A stretch of DNA of 64,000 nt from Archilochus colubris (lineage: Eukaryota > Chordata > Aves > Apodiformes > Trochilidae), in NCBI GenBank assembly GCA_023079485.1, contig CM041085.1, forward strand, positions 26,707,121-26,771,120, read 5' to 3'. Below, piece after piece: positions 1-13,700 of this stretch. Each line of letters opens with the position of its first letter. Within the stretch, counting starts at the first letter, position 1. The notes under the pieces were generated by a model. It made no database searches and had not been told where the DNA came from. It was given only the letters and a program-made list of their open reading frames with translations. The position numbers and the translations under genes were made by a program.

Positions 1-2694
1 TCAGCACCACTAGATCTGAAGTCAAGAAAAAGCAACCAAAAGCAGAAGTTACACATGCTCTTGATGGCTTTTGCACCATAGCTAAATTGTATCCTTACAC
101 CAAACCCTGCAAAAATCAAAACTTTCATCAAAATAATCTCCAAATTAGCGGGAAGTTTGAGAACTTGGTCTACATTTTAAACTCTTCAGTCTTAGAAATG
201 CCATTCATTTTATGTTTCTAGTACGTGTGATAAAACAGGCCTCTGACCTTCACTTATTCTCAGGTAATCTCCTAATAAAGGAAGAATTAGTCATATTAAG
301 ACCAATAAACTTTAGGGCATTTCTATTTTTAAATATTTGCTCCTTGCTATTTAGTCAAACAAGACTTCAGAGGCTTTCTTTACAATGCGCAGCTGGGCAA
401 AGAAAACTCAGTCTTACTAACACAGTCTTATGTTAGTAAGCCTGGAGGGAGGGAAATAAACTCTAAAAATAATAATTAAAAAAAAAAATACAAGTGGACT
501 GAGGCATTGGTTCAGCCAGGCAAACCAAGCAGCAATTATGAGTGTCACAGAGGAGGTTCATGAGGTTCATAAGGTTCAGTCCAACAGCTCTTGTCATGCA
601 CATGGTCTCAGTGAAGGGAGGATCACCAGTCTTTCAAATCAACTAAACTTCATTATAAATTGATGAGATTAAAAGGTTATGTGCCTAGAATCTCTGCTCA
701 GGATCTGTTAGATTTCTTCCCTTATAAGTGTAACAGCAGTCAAATTAGTCAGAATTGTTTAATCATTCATACAAGAAAAGTTGCCTATCTCAAGAGAAGT
801 ACCCTTGTAATCACTTTTGTAAATACAGTTGTATTAATCCAGTACAGGGATAACAGGTTCAAAGTTGTAAACCCTGGAAATCTTTTACCACATGAAGGCA
901 TTAACCCATAATGTCTGCTTGTTACTACAGCAGCAGCAGTTCCCTAGGGGTCAGGAGGTTTACACTAAAGCACACAGTGCTGAGTAAAGAGCACATATAA
1001 ATCTCTATTGTAATTGAACCCAAAACACCCTATTTCCTTCCCCCCCTTAAAAATAAATTGAGAGCAAGACACTCATGCAGGCACATCTTTCTTGATTTTG
1101 TATTCAACCCAAGCTCTCTAAAATGTTTTTGATGTCTTGAGAAAAAATCAAGCATCAGAAGGGTGCTCTGGCTTCTCTGAGCACTGAGCTGGGAGGCAGT
1201 GGACCAAGGTGGCAAATACAGAAAGGAACAGACAGTGCACAGGTCAGCCTCACAGAAGCCCTGTCCTGCTACAGTCTAGCCACACCTGGTCTCAAGTAGG
1301 GAGAAAAAACAAGTTTAAAAGGTGGTTTGTCAGTGCTGGGATGAGCAGAACCGCAAAAATGGTATTGAAGATATTTGTGGACTTTGCTAACCACTCAGCA
1401 ACTGGAGAGAGCTTTGTCTTAAGAGTCACTAAGTGATCCTGAAGGAGTCTGTACAAAATGGTCTAGACAAATTCTTTCCGTACCACTGAATTTACACAGT
1501 GTCCCACAAAAGCTTTGAGGGTTCATAAATATTTCCTTAAGTATTAGTTCTGCAGGCTACCTTTGTATTGATCTCCTTCTCTAAATTGCCTGAAATTAGT
1601 CACCAGTCCTTCCCTTTCACATTGTTAGTAGTAATAGTAGTATTTAAAAACCTCTTCTACTTAGCCACAGCAACTGAATTTTTTTGTCTTCAAGCTTTCT
1701 GATCACTAACACACCACTTGATAGTTTTAATAAAAAAGATAAAATGGCCATTTTCAGACTCCATGTCTAAATTTAAAATTGTGCAACAGTTCTGTAAAGA
1801 GCAAGTTGGTTTTTGAGCTGGCTGCCCTTGCAGGCCATGGAACTGGCTGTTCTGAGAATCTCCCTTTTCCATTTTTTCCAGGACTTAGCTAAAGAGGACT
1901 CCAGGCAGAAAGATAGCATGGCCCAGGTGGCCAGCAGAATGCTGGTGAGGGAGAGATTGGCAGTCTTGGATGGATGGAAAAGGAAGAAAGGAGATTTGAG
2001 AGGCACTGAATGACAAGTGATAAAGCATCTAGGAAGACCAAGTGGAAGAAAAATAATCAAAGGGGTTAGAAGAGCCAAAATTTGGAGCACCCAGATAGAG
2101 TGAGGGTGGAGCAGGTACCAGCACACTTGAGGAGTCATGATAAGAGCTGGTCAGATCATGACTTGTCAGCCAAAAAACATGCTGCACTAAACAAAGCAGC
2201 AGGAGGACTTTCCCCAGAGGAACGCTGTATTTGACCACCCTCTTCTTTTCTCCTTGTGCATGTCTAGCTAAGCTTTGAAGTCCAATTTTGTCCTCTTCTC
2301 TGCTCAAATAAGCCACAGCAGGGAAAATCAGTGTGGATATTACAACAAGGAATGTCCATTTGCTATGCCTCTGCCTTTTACACAACTTCAGTACCTAACA
2401 GAATTTTATACAGTTGGGATCCACACTGCAGGGGTCATTAGTAGTGCAGAAAATATACCAAATACACACAAAACCCTGCCACTGGATCCTGGTAGTTTCT
2501 CCCAGGCAGATGCACAAGTATTTAAAGGGCAACTATGAAATCCTGACACACTGAATTGGGCCAAATTCAAAGTAATAAGCAGGAAGGATACACCAGACAG
2601 AAGGTATTTGGGATACTCAGGAAGCTGTATGGCACTGTGACTAAAGCAAAATCTCTCATTTGCTGATGGTAATAGATATGGTTATATGTAGCCA

Positions 2695-2820
2695 GTGTCA
2701 CACACTCATGTATGTCAGTATATGTGTGTATGGAAAAATAAATACATGCATATATGTGTATGTGCATGTGTGTGTATTAAATAATATTAAATATGTGTAT
2801 ATATACATATATAAATATAA
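2695..2820. repeat. TG/TA-rich simple sequence
   Basis: Imperfect runs of TATGTG, TGTGTG and TATATA with interruptions form a low-complexity microsatellite-like block. The reading frames that cross it are compositional artefacts. Confidence 0.75.
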
Positions 2821-2989
2821 GACATTTCTCCATTTCATCAGACCCCCTCTGCTGACCACTCTTCAGGCAGCAGAGCTGCTGCTGGAATTTGTTGTGGAAA
2901 CAACCTCCATCCTATGAGAGACATGTTCCAACCCTCTCTTCCTTACAGCTCTGTGTCCTGAGGCCACATTTGCCCAGACTGCTCTTGCT

Positions 2990-3020
2990 TTGTGTGTGTG
3001 TTTGTGTGTATGTGTGTCCC
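2990..3020. repeat. Short imperfect (TG)n microsatellite
   Basis: A run of about 30 bases is dominated by TG dinucleotides interrupted by single T and A bases. It is too short to say more than simple repeat. Confidence 0.7.
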
Positions 3021-3959
3021 ATACAAAGAAGGTTACCCTTACCCATGCAGTGGTGGGCAGGGGGCTGTATGAGAGATGCTGGATTCAAAGAAGGCACAGG
3101 CAAGCTGCCCAACTCCTTGGCCAAGTGAACAACTTCTTTGAAAGGGCTCTGTGAGCCAGGCCTTTGTTCTCTTCAGTCTCCCATTGCTGCTGCCTCACAT
3201 GATTACTCTTTGGCCAGGACACAGAGTGCTTAAGAGAGACAGTATTTGTCTTTCAGAAGGAAACGTAACATCGGTGTTGGGGATTTCAAATAAAACATTA
3301 ATTAGCATAAAACTTTGACTTTTGCCAGAAATAATATATATATGCATACAGGAACAAGCACCACTGTCAGCAGGAGGGAGGATCACTGCCTTACTGATCC
3401 ATGGCTCCTGGAGATCCCCACTGTAGCCAGAAAACTGAATTTTCCTCCCCTTGAGGAGACTGCTAAGTTGCTGTGTAACACCTCCTTGCTGTGCCAGCAG
3501 CCTGGTTCCTTGCCACATGGAGAAGAACAGAGCACAGGGCCAAATAAGGGCTCGAGCAGAGCACAAGGCTGGTGAAAATAGACAAAACGTCTTCCTAAGC
3601 AACACACTTTTGCTCTCTTCCACCAGCACATGATTTGCTCCCATGTTCCTGCATCAGGAGCTGAATTTCTTCCCTTTTGGGTTGGAAAAGCTGAAAGAAC
3701 TGCATGGCCAGTGATGCTCAGTCTGCCAAAGGCTCAACTACTAACCCCAAATGATCAGCTGACTTCTTGGATTAACAGTATCCTGCCTTACAACCAAGAG
3801 GAAGTCTAATCCATTTTCTCATTTATACTTCATAACACTTATAAGGACTATACCTTGGGATCTCCACCTTTACTTTTTCTCCCTTTCTTTTCAGACATGA
3901 AAGAAGAGCCACTGTTACTGTCAGGGGTAGATGGGCTGACTGTGGCTGTGAATGTAAGG

Positions 3960-4146
3960 AGCTGTGATGGTGACAAAGCACAGGAACAGGCTGTCCAGAG
4001 AGGTTGTGGGGTCTCCTTCTCTGGATATACTAAAAGACTTCCAGGATGCAATCCTGTGTAAAATGTTCAAGGCAATCCTTTAGCAGGGGGGCTGGACTAG
4101 ATTATCTCTAGAGGCCCCTTCCAACCCCAATAATTATGTGATTCTG
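3960..4146 (+). mobile_element. CR1 LINE 3' fragment (plus orientation)
   Basis: The stretch shows the typical avian CR1 tail. An aggctgtccagagaggttgt block comes first, then a gggggctggactagattatc block, then gaggccccttccaacccc, ending in degenerate ATTCTGTG-like repeats near 4146. The 5' border is uncertain because the copy is 5'-truncated and diverged. Such truncation is usual for CR1. Confidence 0.85.
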
Positions 4147-4149
4147 AGT

Positions 4150-5840
4150 TTGTCGGTTAAGATCAGATTTCATATTTCACATACTAAAGAGCAGCAGAGG
4201 CAAATTAGTTGCTGCAAAAAGATGAAAAAAAACATCTGGAGTTGATGAGAACTAAGGGAAATTGCAAAAGAGCCTCAACACACTTCTGAGTCAGGGCCTT
4301 CCCTTTGTGTAAAAAGCACCCATGGACAGGAAGGCAGAAAGATGACCATAAACACCACTGCCCACTTTTGGATGGCCTCGGAAACTGCACTTGAGACTGC
4401 AGCTGCTCTTCAAACAATGGAGTTTCAGGTGCCACCAAGGGAGATGCACAGGTTCCTGCTCTTCCTTCCCTCTTTGAAAGGCTCAGCAAATCCTCCCCTG
4501 CAGCTGCTGAAGTTCATTCTGGGAGATGCATGAAGTACATTCAGTGCAACCCAGCTGGGCTGGGTTGTGCCATTTCAGTGCCATTTCAGTGACTTGTATA
4601 ATATCTTTATGGGTTCATTTTTCCATATGAACCCCAAAGCCTCTTGACATAGTTCTGTTTCCATCTCCCCACAACAGGGTGGTGGTGTTTAAACAGACAT
4701 GGAACTGTATTAAACATGGGTGAGAGCTTAAAAAAAATAATAAATAAATGTACTAGGACTGGGGGAGGTAAAGTAAAGGGCAATGCCATATCGAACGTGC
4801 CACTTGCCTGGTGCCTTTTGTTTCCAGAGCCATGCAAGCAGCCGCAGTGATAGCCTTATCTACTGACTGCACTGCTGACCCAGGCAGCCTTTTCCCTCCC
4901 AGTCCGCCCTGCACTCTGACACAGCACAGCATGGATGTGGAAAGAGATGAAACCTTTGAACCCCAGACCCCAGGAAACCATTACTACCAGCTCCATCTCC
5001 TTTTCTGTCTGCAGGTACCTCGCAAAACAGCACAGAGGCTCAGGGGCTTATCAGTACAAGCAAATTAAACAGTGCCTGGGGATGAACCATCATTTTTATT
5101 AAGTATCTCTTCAAGCATTTCACAGCCTGCTGTAATTACTGCTTCCCCAAGCCATTCCCTGGCACAGGCCAGAGTCAAGGACCTAATCTCAATTAGCCAC
5201 CAGCATGGAGCCATCCCTTTTTGAAGTGGACCATATTTTACTCAAGTACATGCAAGCTCCTCTATGCCAATTGTTCTCTGTGTCCTAGAATATCCTCAAG
5301 TATATTTAATTTACTAATACAGAAGTAGCTAATAATGTTTCACAGCTATTCAAAAGCCTGATATCTCTATTGGATGAGATATGTGCATCAGGCAAGCACA
5401 ATAGCTCCCCCAATAAAAGAAGAAAAATAAACCCATCACAGCAGGACACCACACTTTAACTGTGTTAATTTTTGACCACACTTCAGCAGAGACAAGCTCG
5501 ACCACAAAGCTACAGCACTGCCCTAGTGCCTTCTCTAGAGAGCCAATGGTAAGTGCTACAGGTATAACCTGTCACTGGCTGTAAATGGAAACCATCACAG
5601 CAATGCTGCTCAAGTGATCTTGGGGCTTCTTTTCAAAGAGCCAAGGTTTGAACTACTAACTGTTAAAAACCACCACTTTAGGACAAGAAAAAGATTTGTT
5701 GTATGCAGTTTTAATCCTGTCATTAGCACACTCACAGGTTGAGCACAAATTTCATTCATACAAATGTCTTAAAACTCTCCAAACTAACACAAGTTCCCTG
5801 TTGTTAATATACACCAAGCTCAGGACAAAAGTTGTATTTA
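4150..5840. other. Intergenic sequence, no gene recognised
   Basis: No reading frame looks like a protein and no RNA gene is apparent. A short tandem duplication (tgccatttcag twice) lies near 4570. Sequence composition is ordinary. It may include transcribed sequence downstream of SLC30A10, but nothing in it decides that. Confidence 0.5.
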
Positions 5841-5849
5841 AAAATACAT

Positions 5850-5855
5850 TTTATT
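5850..5855 (-). terminator. Candidate distal poly(A) signal AATAAA
   Basis: A perfect AATAAA on the minus strand lies about 4.45 kb after the SLC30A10 stop codon, with a T-rich stretch just beyond it. It could end a long 3' UTR. This is inference from position and composition. Confidence 0.3.
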
Positions 5856-8800
5856 TACAGGACATTCAAACTTCATTTTGAAAAAAAAAATTTGCCTGTA
5901 CATAAAACTTTAAGTAATTTTTCACTAAGAGTTAATAAAACCCCAGTGACATTTTCCATTCATTGATTCAGCAATCATGGAAACTGCATTTTGGCCCATT
6001 TATTAAATCACATAATGAAGAGCAAAACTGGAGGAAATTTTAAGCAACACAACTCCATAAATGTAACAACTTTTCACAATGACATCCTCATACTTTGACA
6101 TCACTGTCCAAATAGAAGTATTTAACATAGAAAGTGCTTCAACTGTACAGCAGAGTCAGGAGTAAACCTATAGAAATCTTCATTGTGTTGGGATTATCTT
6201 TTCAGAAATGTCACTTTTATCTGCTTTGCAATTAATGATCCAAGCTTTCCTCTAAAGTGTTAGCAAACACCTTAGTTAAGTCATTATACCTTCTGAGGCT
6301 TAGAAACCAACATGCTTGAAAAAGTTGTTTCAGGTGGTATGTTGATAAATAATTTAAATATATGTATTTGTATCTGAGGACGACTACTTAGACAACACAT
6401 TGACACAGATCACAGGATAGGGAATAGTCCTTGGAGTAGCTCATATCAAGCCATCTACAGACCTTGGGTGATGAACTTCACTTTGGAAAAATACATATGC
6501 TGGCATATTCACCTTAAAATTCAAAATAAAATGGAGCATTCAGGACAGTAAGTCTCATAATAGGGAAGGGGGAAAGAATAGGAACAACTAAACAAGGTCA
6601 AAAAGTGGTTTGCCACGGCAAAGTGTATCACATAGCAAGACCAGAAATGTGAACTTGAATAAAATGGAGTTCAAAAATTAAACCAGTGCATAAAAGAGGT
6701 ATTTCTAAACTGTACTATAGGTGCAACACCATGACCAGAAGGCTGACAAAACCATACTGCATTTATTGAAGAGATGAAGAATAAGAAAAACATTAAAAGG
6801 AGAAAAACCACAGTTGCACTCCAAGTGAAAATTAAATCTCAAAGAGTGCAACGAAAAGGAAGCAAACTGACAACTTGGTAGAGCAAAGGTAATATTCCCA
6901 AAAATAGCATCAATTATTTTTCTTCACATAGAAGAGTAAAGGCATTTAGAGAGTTACAGGAAAAGGAAAAATTAACTATCAATTTGACGAGTTTGGTTAA
7001 AGAGTGACATACAAAAAGGTGGCAAAAATTGAATTTACTTTAAGGAAAGGCCCACGACTGAATAAAGCCAGTAAACTGCTTTTGCATTCAATGCCACGCT
7101 GATTTATTCCAGATTTCAGTTTTGCTCCATAGCTATCTCACAAGGCTAGCAAATGTTTCATTGTCGTAAAACTAAGTCCCACACATGACTAGTTCTCTGC
7201 CAGAGGGCCATATAAGGTGGATATCTTAAAAATCACCTTTGTTCTAACCAGATTTCCTTTACTCCAGGCAGTGATGAACCGGCAGGGGAAACAGGAAGAG
7301 AAATTGATTGCTATAAGGGTGCAATAAGAACAGAGCATCTGAACAGAACAGGGTAGCACATGTTTGCTACGACCAGAAATTTCTCATTGCTGAAATGGAG
7401 GGGGAAAAAACCAATTAAGATTAAGAGGCCAGAGAAGAGATTTTTTTTTAAGGACAGTGCAATACACTAGAAAACTGAATTCAGAACAAGTGCCTTTCCA
7501 TAATGGCAAATACTGAACTATCCTGTATTTCAAACCAAGGTGAGCATACTTCAACTGAATTAGAAGAGATATGCCAAGACCTAAAGAGAAATAAGCCAAT
7601 ACAATAATTGGAATGAAGTCCTTTACAGAAGTAAAGAGGAGCCAGCCAGTGGAGCTCAATTGCAACACACTTAAAACAGAAGAGAAAAATATGTTGCTAC
7701 AGGACTTAAAGGAAGTCAAGGATACCAGGTCAGAAAACAAAGCCAAATACTCTGAAAATCCCTAAACAGAAAATGTAAAGTTTACCTCATAAATAATATA
7801 GGTTTGTTTTGCTTGCTTATGTAATAAATGAAATCTTAAATTTCCCTGTTCTCTTACAGATTCTATAAAATCTAGAAGATTTCTATAATCCTGGGTATTT
7901 TCCTATTTATTCACAGGAAAATATGTCAGTACATTCAACCAACCAAGAAAAAAAAGTTGAAGAATATTACTTCATTGTCTTTTCAGGTTACAACACTTTT
8001 AAAAACTTTAAAATAGATAATCACAGTTTTAACAAGCACTGGAAGGAAAAAGAAAAGAAGGGTTCATTTTGTCAAATGTTCCAGCATTACACATACTAGT
8101 TTTGTCCAATTCCAGAGTAAACAATACTGCCATTACATCTTTCAATCATACAATAGAATCCATATATAAAATTATTACCTGATTTAAGACACAAACACAT
8201 AATTATGAAAGGGTGTTTGTTTTAGAAGGAATCTGGGAAGTAAGCTCTCCCATAGACTTCACTGTTATTTTGGGAGCCTTCTATTCCAGTTCTCAAAAAG
8301 CCTATAAATATTTTGGTTATTTACATCTAAACCCTGACATTTAAACATCATCATAGATGAAAATAAGGACAAAATGAATGGAAGAAGGGGGTGTCTCACT
8401 TTACGTCACATGCTTTTAAAAGAGAGAAATTCTTAAAATGTTTCCTGATTTACACTAATTTGTGCAATAACTGCCAAGCAAGATCCTTTCAGCTCTGCTG
8501 CTTCCAACAGAATCAGAGTAGAGGACCAAGCCTTCAATTATACTAACACAGTTTAATTTGTATAGTACAAACCTATGACAGAAGGCTATAAAATATATTA
8601 ATTCTCCCAAGAATCTGTTCAAAAGGTGTAACTACAAATCTAGAAATGTGCTATGTAGACTGCAATCACTGCTTCAGTAAGTACCATTTTATAAGCAGCA
8701 AAATAGCCTGCTGCATGGTTTAATATTCATTGACTTAAGGTAATTGTCCTTATTAATAAGGACTTGGCAGCTTTCAAGCCAGCCTTACAAGGAGGTCCTG

Positions 8801-9383
8801 GTATTTTCCCAGCCTGGGCAGGAAATCAATTTTCCCTTTCCGTTAAGGTGTCACTGAGGTAAAGACAGCATTATTTTACAGAGGTGTCACCAGAAATAAA
8901 TGAATAAAATTCAGGACATGCAAGCAATTGAAAGGTTACTTTTGACATAAAAAAATGTATTTGAAAGCTTCTGGATATAGTCTGCATAGCCAGTGAGGCT
9001 AAGCACTACAATCAGTGTGAATCAGACATTGGGTTTCTTCTTCCAAAAATCTGGGGAACAGACCTGACCTAAATCCAGCACTGGTGACAAGGTATGTCAT
9101 CTTGTTTTCCATGGAGCACCCTTCCACGCCACAAAAACAAATAAAAAATGGTGAGCAGCAAAAAGATAAAGGAACTGCTTCACTGAATACACTTTGAAAT
9201 ACACCTTTGGGCTGGGCAAGGAGGGGGAGGGCAGAGGGGAGGACTGTTTTAATTTTTAAAGCTTCCTCTAAGTGATAACACTCCATACAAATTTTAAAGG
9301 GACTTTCTAAATTAATAAAATATTAAATTGACTTAGAATACAACTGCAGAATTTTAACTGTTCATAATAAACACATTAGCTTA

Positions 9384-9389
9384 TTTATT
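9384..9389 (-). terminator. Candidate poly(A) signal AATAAA for SLC30A10 (proximal)
   Basis: TTTATT on the plus strand reads AATAAA on the minus strand, about 0.92 kb after the stop codon. It is the nearest perfect hexamer I found downstream of the stop. Function is inferred from position only. Confidence 0.35.
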
Positions 9390-10304
9390 CAGCATGAATA
9401 ATGACAGACACTTGGTGTTAAAAGATATTGCAATCATCCCACAAAATGATGAATTCAGACCATGGCTAATATGATTTCTGTTGTCAGGAGACACAAATAA
9501 AAATAAAAAAGACTGAGTTGTACAATCACAATAGCAAACAAGGTAAAAGTTAACTGGATTACTGCCTGCATTTCCATTTGCTAGAATCAGTACAGACCAT
9601 GTTAGAATTTCTTCACATTCAGGACAGGAACTTTACAATACTCATCTGTAATTAGGTTAATACTCCAGTATCACTAGTAGAGACACAAGACCAGCTTCTG
9701 CTTTGACCCTAAATACAGGAGCCAATCCAGAAAAAAATGCAAGTCAAAATTCCTGAGTGCTTCCTCTCTCCCTTAGATGCTCTCAATTTCATTCATAAGC
9801 CCCACTGGCCAGAAGCACAAGTGTTACTGTTAAACATGAACTGTTTGTGCAAAAATGAGGTTTAAGGATCAGAAAAGCATCTCTACTGAAGTCCTTTAGA
9901 AATACACAGTACTTCAGCCCAGTACAAACTGGCCACAGGGTTTTTACAAAACAGCTCACCTGAGCAGAAATGGGCAGAGTTTCATTTCCAGTGCCACTGG
10001 CCATTAACTGCAAGCATCAGTGCAGACAGCAAGACACACCATCCACTCTAACAACAGGAATTCACACGTAGTTTGTAAGGAACTGGGTTAGGCTGTAGCA
10101 AAAAATTCTTAGACAAATGCAACACACCTCATGGAAACATTAGTCCTTATTTCAGGTACAAGGGGTTTTAGGTGTATTTTGGTTTACAGCTAAAGCACGG
10201 AAATTGTTTTCCCACACCAACTTCAGCTACAACCACCGATGGCCCCCTTCCCAGCCAGGATATGTTTGTTCTGTGAAAACATTACACGAAGTAGAGGGAA
10301 ATGC

Positions 10305-10780
10305 CTACAGTCGTGTACTTCCCAACTGTGATTTGCCAGCAGCCTCACCACAATTTTTCAGGTTTTTAATGCTATCCTCTGCCAGTGGGGATTCAATAGG
10401 GATTTCAACATCATTTTTACTTGAACCATTGTCTTTATGCAGTGCAGAATGGCAGCTATCATTTTTCTCAGCATAGCCATTAGTTTTAGCCAGGGGTGGC
10501 TTCCTCTGACTGCAGCACAGCTGAGAGTCACAAGCTTTTGAGATGCAGGGTGAGCTGCACAGGAGCTGGGAGGTCTTGTGGTCAATGTATTCAGGCTGGA
10601 TGGTCACAGAGTGGATTCCTGCATCGTGGAAAACCTTCCGTATTTTATAAGCAGCATCTTGGTAATCAGTAGGAGTTTGGCACTTGATATGAAGTGTAGC
10701 AATATTCTTCCCACCTGCCAGCTCCCAAACATGCACCTCATGAAGGCTACTAACCCCTGGTACACGAGCTAGTCTGTCAG
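10305..10780 (-). CDS. SLC30A10: SLC30A10 coding exon 4 (C-terminal domain and stop)
   Basis: It begins DRLARVPGVSSLHEVHVWEL, the cytosolic ferredoxin-like domain of the CDF family, and continues through GIHSVTIQPEY. The tail has a Cys-rich segment (LCSSPCISKACDSQLCC) that corresponds to the human one. The TAG stop is at 10305-10307. Human has a longer tail after this point. Confidence 0.95.
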
Positions 10781-13700
10781 CTGGAAGACATAAGAGCAAG
10801 GTATTAGAGGTTTTGGTGTACTGGCTAATTAACAGCTTTGCCATCAAGGGCTCTACATGAAAGCAGAGGTTTCCAAACTACCTTTTAAAAAGAGCTGTAC
10901 TTAGGAAAACATATCTACTCCCAGCCGCCCGCTTCAGCCTCAAGATGACCACACAAAGAGGCCACCCTTCGTTTTGGGTTCACCCCATCCCTCAGACCCC
11001 CCAATGGCAATTTAACAGCCACTGATAGAAGCAGGGTTAGAGCAACACTTTCTTGGCCAAGAGCCTGCATCCTCTGGTTTCTTTCGCCCTGAGCATGGTG
11101 TAATTACAGAAATAACTAGTGCTATCCCACAGTTAATCAGTGTGAGCAATGCCAGAGAGCTACAAAGTTAACCAGCCTGAATGGAAATTTCTAATCTGTT
11201 TTGGAAGCCTTTTGGAAAAAGCTGTTGCAAGGCTGGGAAATATTGTAATTCACTGTTTTTTCTTTCACAAACACCCCACACAAAGCATTAACAGCTCAAG
11301 ACCTGGTATTTTTGATGTATTGTTGGAGTACCACATTCTCAAAATACATACTTTAACTAATCCAGAGAGATTTGAGTCATGTTGCTAGGACACAGGCATG
11401 TGACTATTTATCACAGTTCTTGAGAATTTAGAGCCATTATGAATAAATAATCCAAACAAGTCATTCCAGAAATAACATTTGCATTGAGATAGATCATTGA
11501 ACTTAATAGCATTTCACAAAAAATGTAACTTACTCAATAATTGCATATTAACACCTTTAGGAACCATTTGCAACAAAATAGTTGAGGTCTCCTTGATAAG
11601 TGGGAAAGCAGAAGACATGATAATGAACACCATAATTATTGTGAGGCTTGGATCAATGTAGCACTGCCAATTACATGGAGCATCATCCAGAGGAAGTACA
11701 TGGAAGATTGTAGCAGCAACTACCACAACCACAGATCCAAGTGCATCTCCCATAACATGCAAAAGAACACCTGAAACAAACGACACAATTTCCATTAGTA
11801 GGGTAGCATTTGGAGGGGGGAGGAGGACAGTGAAGCTGCATTTTTCAAGTCTGTTCTGAAAAATGCAATATTCCAAGCACTAACATCATACCTGAATTTT
11901 TTAGTAACAGCTTTCAGAACAAAACAGCAAGGGAAATACTGACTCTGAACCACAGCTGCTTAAGTGGGGTGCATTATTAAACATGTAGGGTACGCTAACA
12001 ACTGTGGTCCAACTGCAATGCCATGGCAACGTAAAATGTGTTTGCTTAAATGCCTGCAGATTAAAGAGATCCTGGTACATTAAATCTCAATTCTCAATTA
12101 AAAATTCATGACTAAAACTATCTGTTCTACCCTGAAAGATAAGAAAACCACAGACCACTCCCAGTAAGTTATTCTCCTCTATCAGCTTCTATGACACTGT
12201 TGAAATCTGAAAAATTACCTAAGTGAAACTTACACCCATTCCTATAGCTCCAAATGCCTTCATACTCCAATTTTTTGATCAAGGTTGACTGCTGATCATA
12301 TTAAACCTTATCCCTCAACACTACTAGCCCTTAGACCCCAGAAAAATCAGAATCTGGTTTGGAAGTTAGTCACATGGACACCGTGTTCTAGTAAGTGCCT
12401 AGACTACTCTGAATTGAGAGGAATGCTGGGTACCTGGGTACCACTTTTTACATCTACAGGTTAAGTTTTTGCACAAAAGGTAAAGACACAAAGCAGGCTC
12501 TTGCAGTAAGATATTTTTAGCTGCCCTTTCAACTACAGTGATCAAAATAGTCTTTTTGCTATAAAGTTACAGTAATCAAAGAACTCCTTTTTTCTTCCCT
12601 TTTATATTTTTTTTTAACTACATTACCTGATCTTCCCTCTTCCTATCATTGCTCAAATGCACTCCAGTTTTCTCAGCCTTCACTGTTTAGACTCAGGCAT
12701 GGGTTGGAATGAAATCTAATTCATAACATCTCCAAATATATGAAACTAATTTCTTTGTCAATACTTATAATGCAGTGCCTGTCAGGGAATAAAATGGACC
12801 ACCTCCTTTTAACATCCCTTTTAACAAGCACTTTCACTCCAACTTAATCACTTCCTCTGGACTGGAAAAGGCTCCCTCTGAAACTCACTAACAACACAGC
12901 AAAGTGTTTTGACTCTTTGATGATGGTAGACACGTAGACACTGGATTAGACCTAGAACTGTGTTACTGTTTCTTGCCAGTTCTTTACATGAACATTGATC
13001 TTCAGCATGAGAAATGAAGGTAATAACCACTGGAGTTTCTCCAAATCACTTGGGTCAGATAAGAAAGTACAAACTTGCAGTCACTGCAGCTCTTTCTGCT
13101 GGACCCAGGCATGTTCTGCCCCATTTGGCAGATTCCCACTGGGCTTTACTCCTAACAGAGCTGCAGTGTTTCCTTTTCATTTACAAATAATCATGATTCA
13201 GTATGGGCTATCAGCTACTGCATGAAAAAGAGGGACAAGGAGGATGCAATTGTCAAGGCAACTAAATAAAGAGCACAGGAAAATGTTTCAGACAGTCTTT
13301 TTTTTTCCTTAATTAAAATTAAGCATGTCAGAATTATGATAAATTATGAATTGAGAATATGGAATTTGGAAAACAGTTATTTTACACTATTAACATAGTT
13401 AGTATGTACATCTTGGTTACCCTTCACACAGTGAGGACTAAGACAGAAATGAACCCATTTTGCTATTGATTCCCAAAATCTATAAAATAGAACAAGAAAT
13501 GTAAATAAAGTCAGTATGGTAAGACCATAGGTAACACATAGTTTCCAAAGTCTGCACAGTTTTATATGTATAAGTAAAAAGGAATAAATTTGCACTACAA
13601 TAATTAACCCAGTCAGGCAGAATGTCTACATTCCTGTTCCTACCACTTTTAAAAATCAAGAAACCAATTTCTCTGCTGATCCACTTTGTCCAGCCATGTT

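Larger units (their letters stand above)
1..3955. other. Intergenic sequence, no gene recognised
   Basis: This stretch has only short chance reading frames on both strands, none resembling a known protein. It contains TG/TA-rich simple sequence near 2.70-2.82 kb and a short GT-rich run near 2.99-3.02 kb. It lies beyond the last plausible 3' end of SLC30A10. I see no promoter, RNA gene or conserved domain here. Confidence 0.6.
5841..10304 (-). other. Possible long 3' UTR of SLC30A10
   Basis: This AT-rich region follows directly after the SLC30A10 stop codon in the transcribed direction and has no recognisable transposon or exon. Several AATAAA signals occur on the minus strand, for example at 9384-9389, 7906-7911 and 5850-5855. 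The last is followed by T-rich sequence. Which one is used cannot be told from sequence alone, so the true 3' UTR may be anything from about 0.9 to 4.5 kb. Confidence 0.3.

Noticed and set aside
2567..2917. Reading frames across the TG/TA-rich block
   Set aside because: They encode Tyr/Ile/His/Val dipeptide-like strings that come from the microsatellite.
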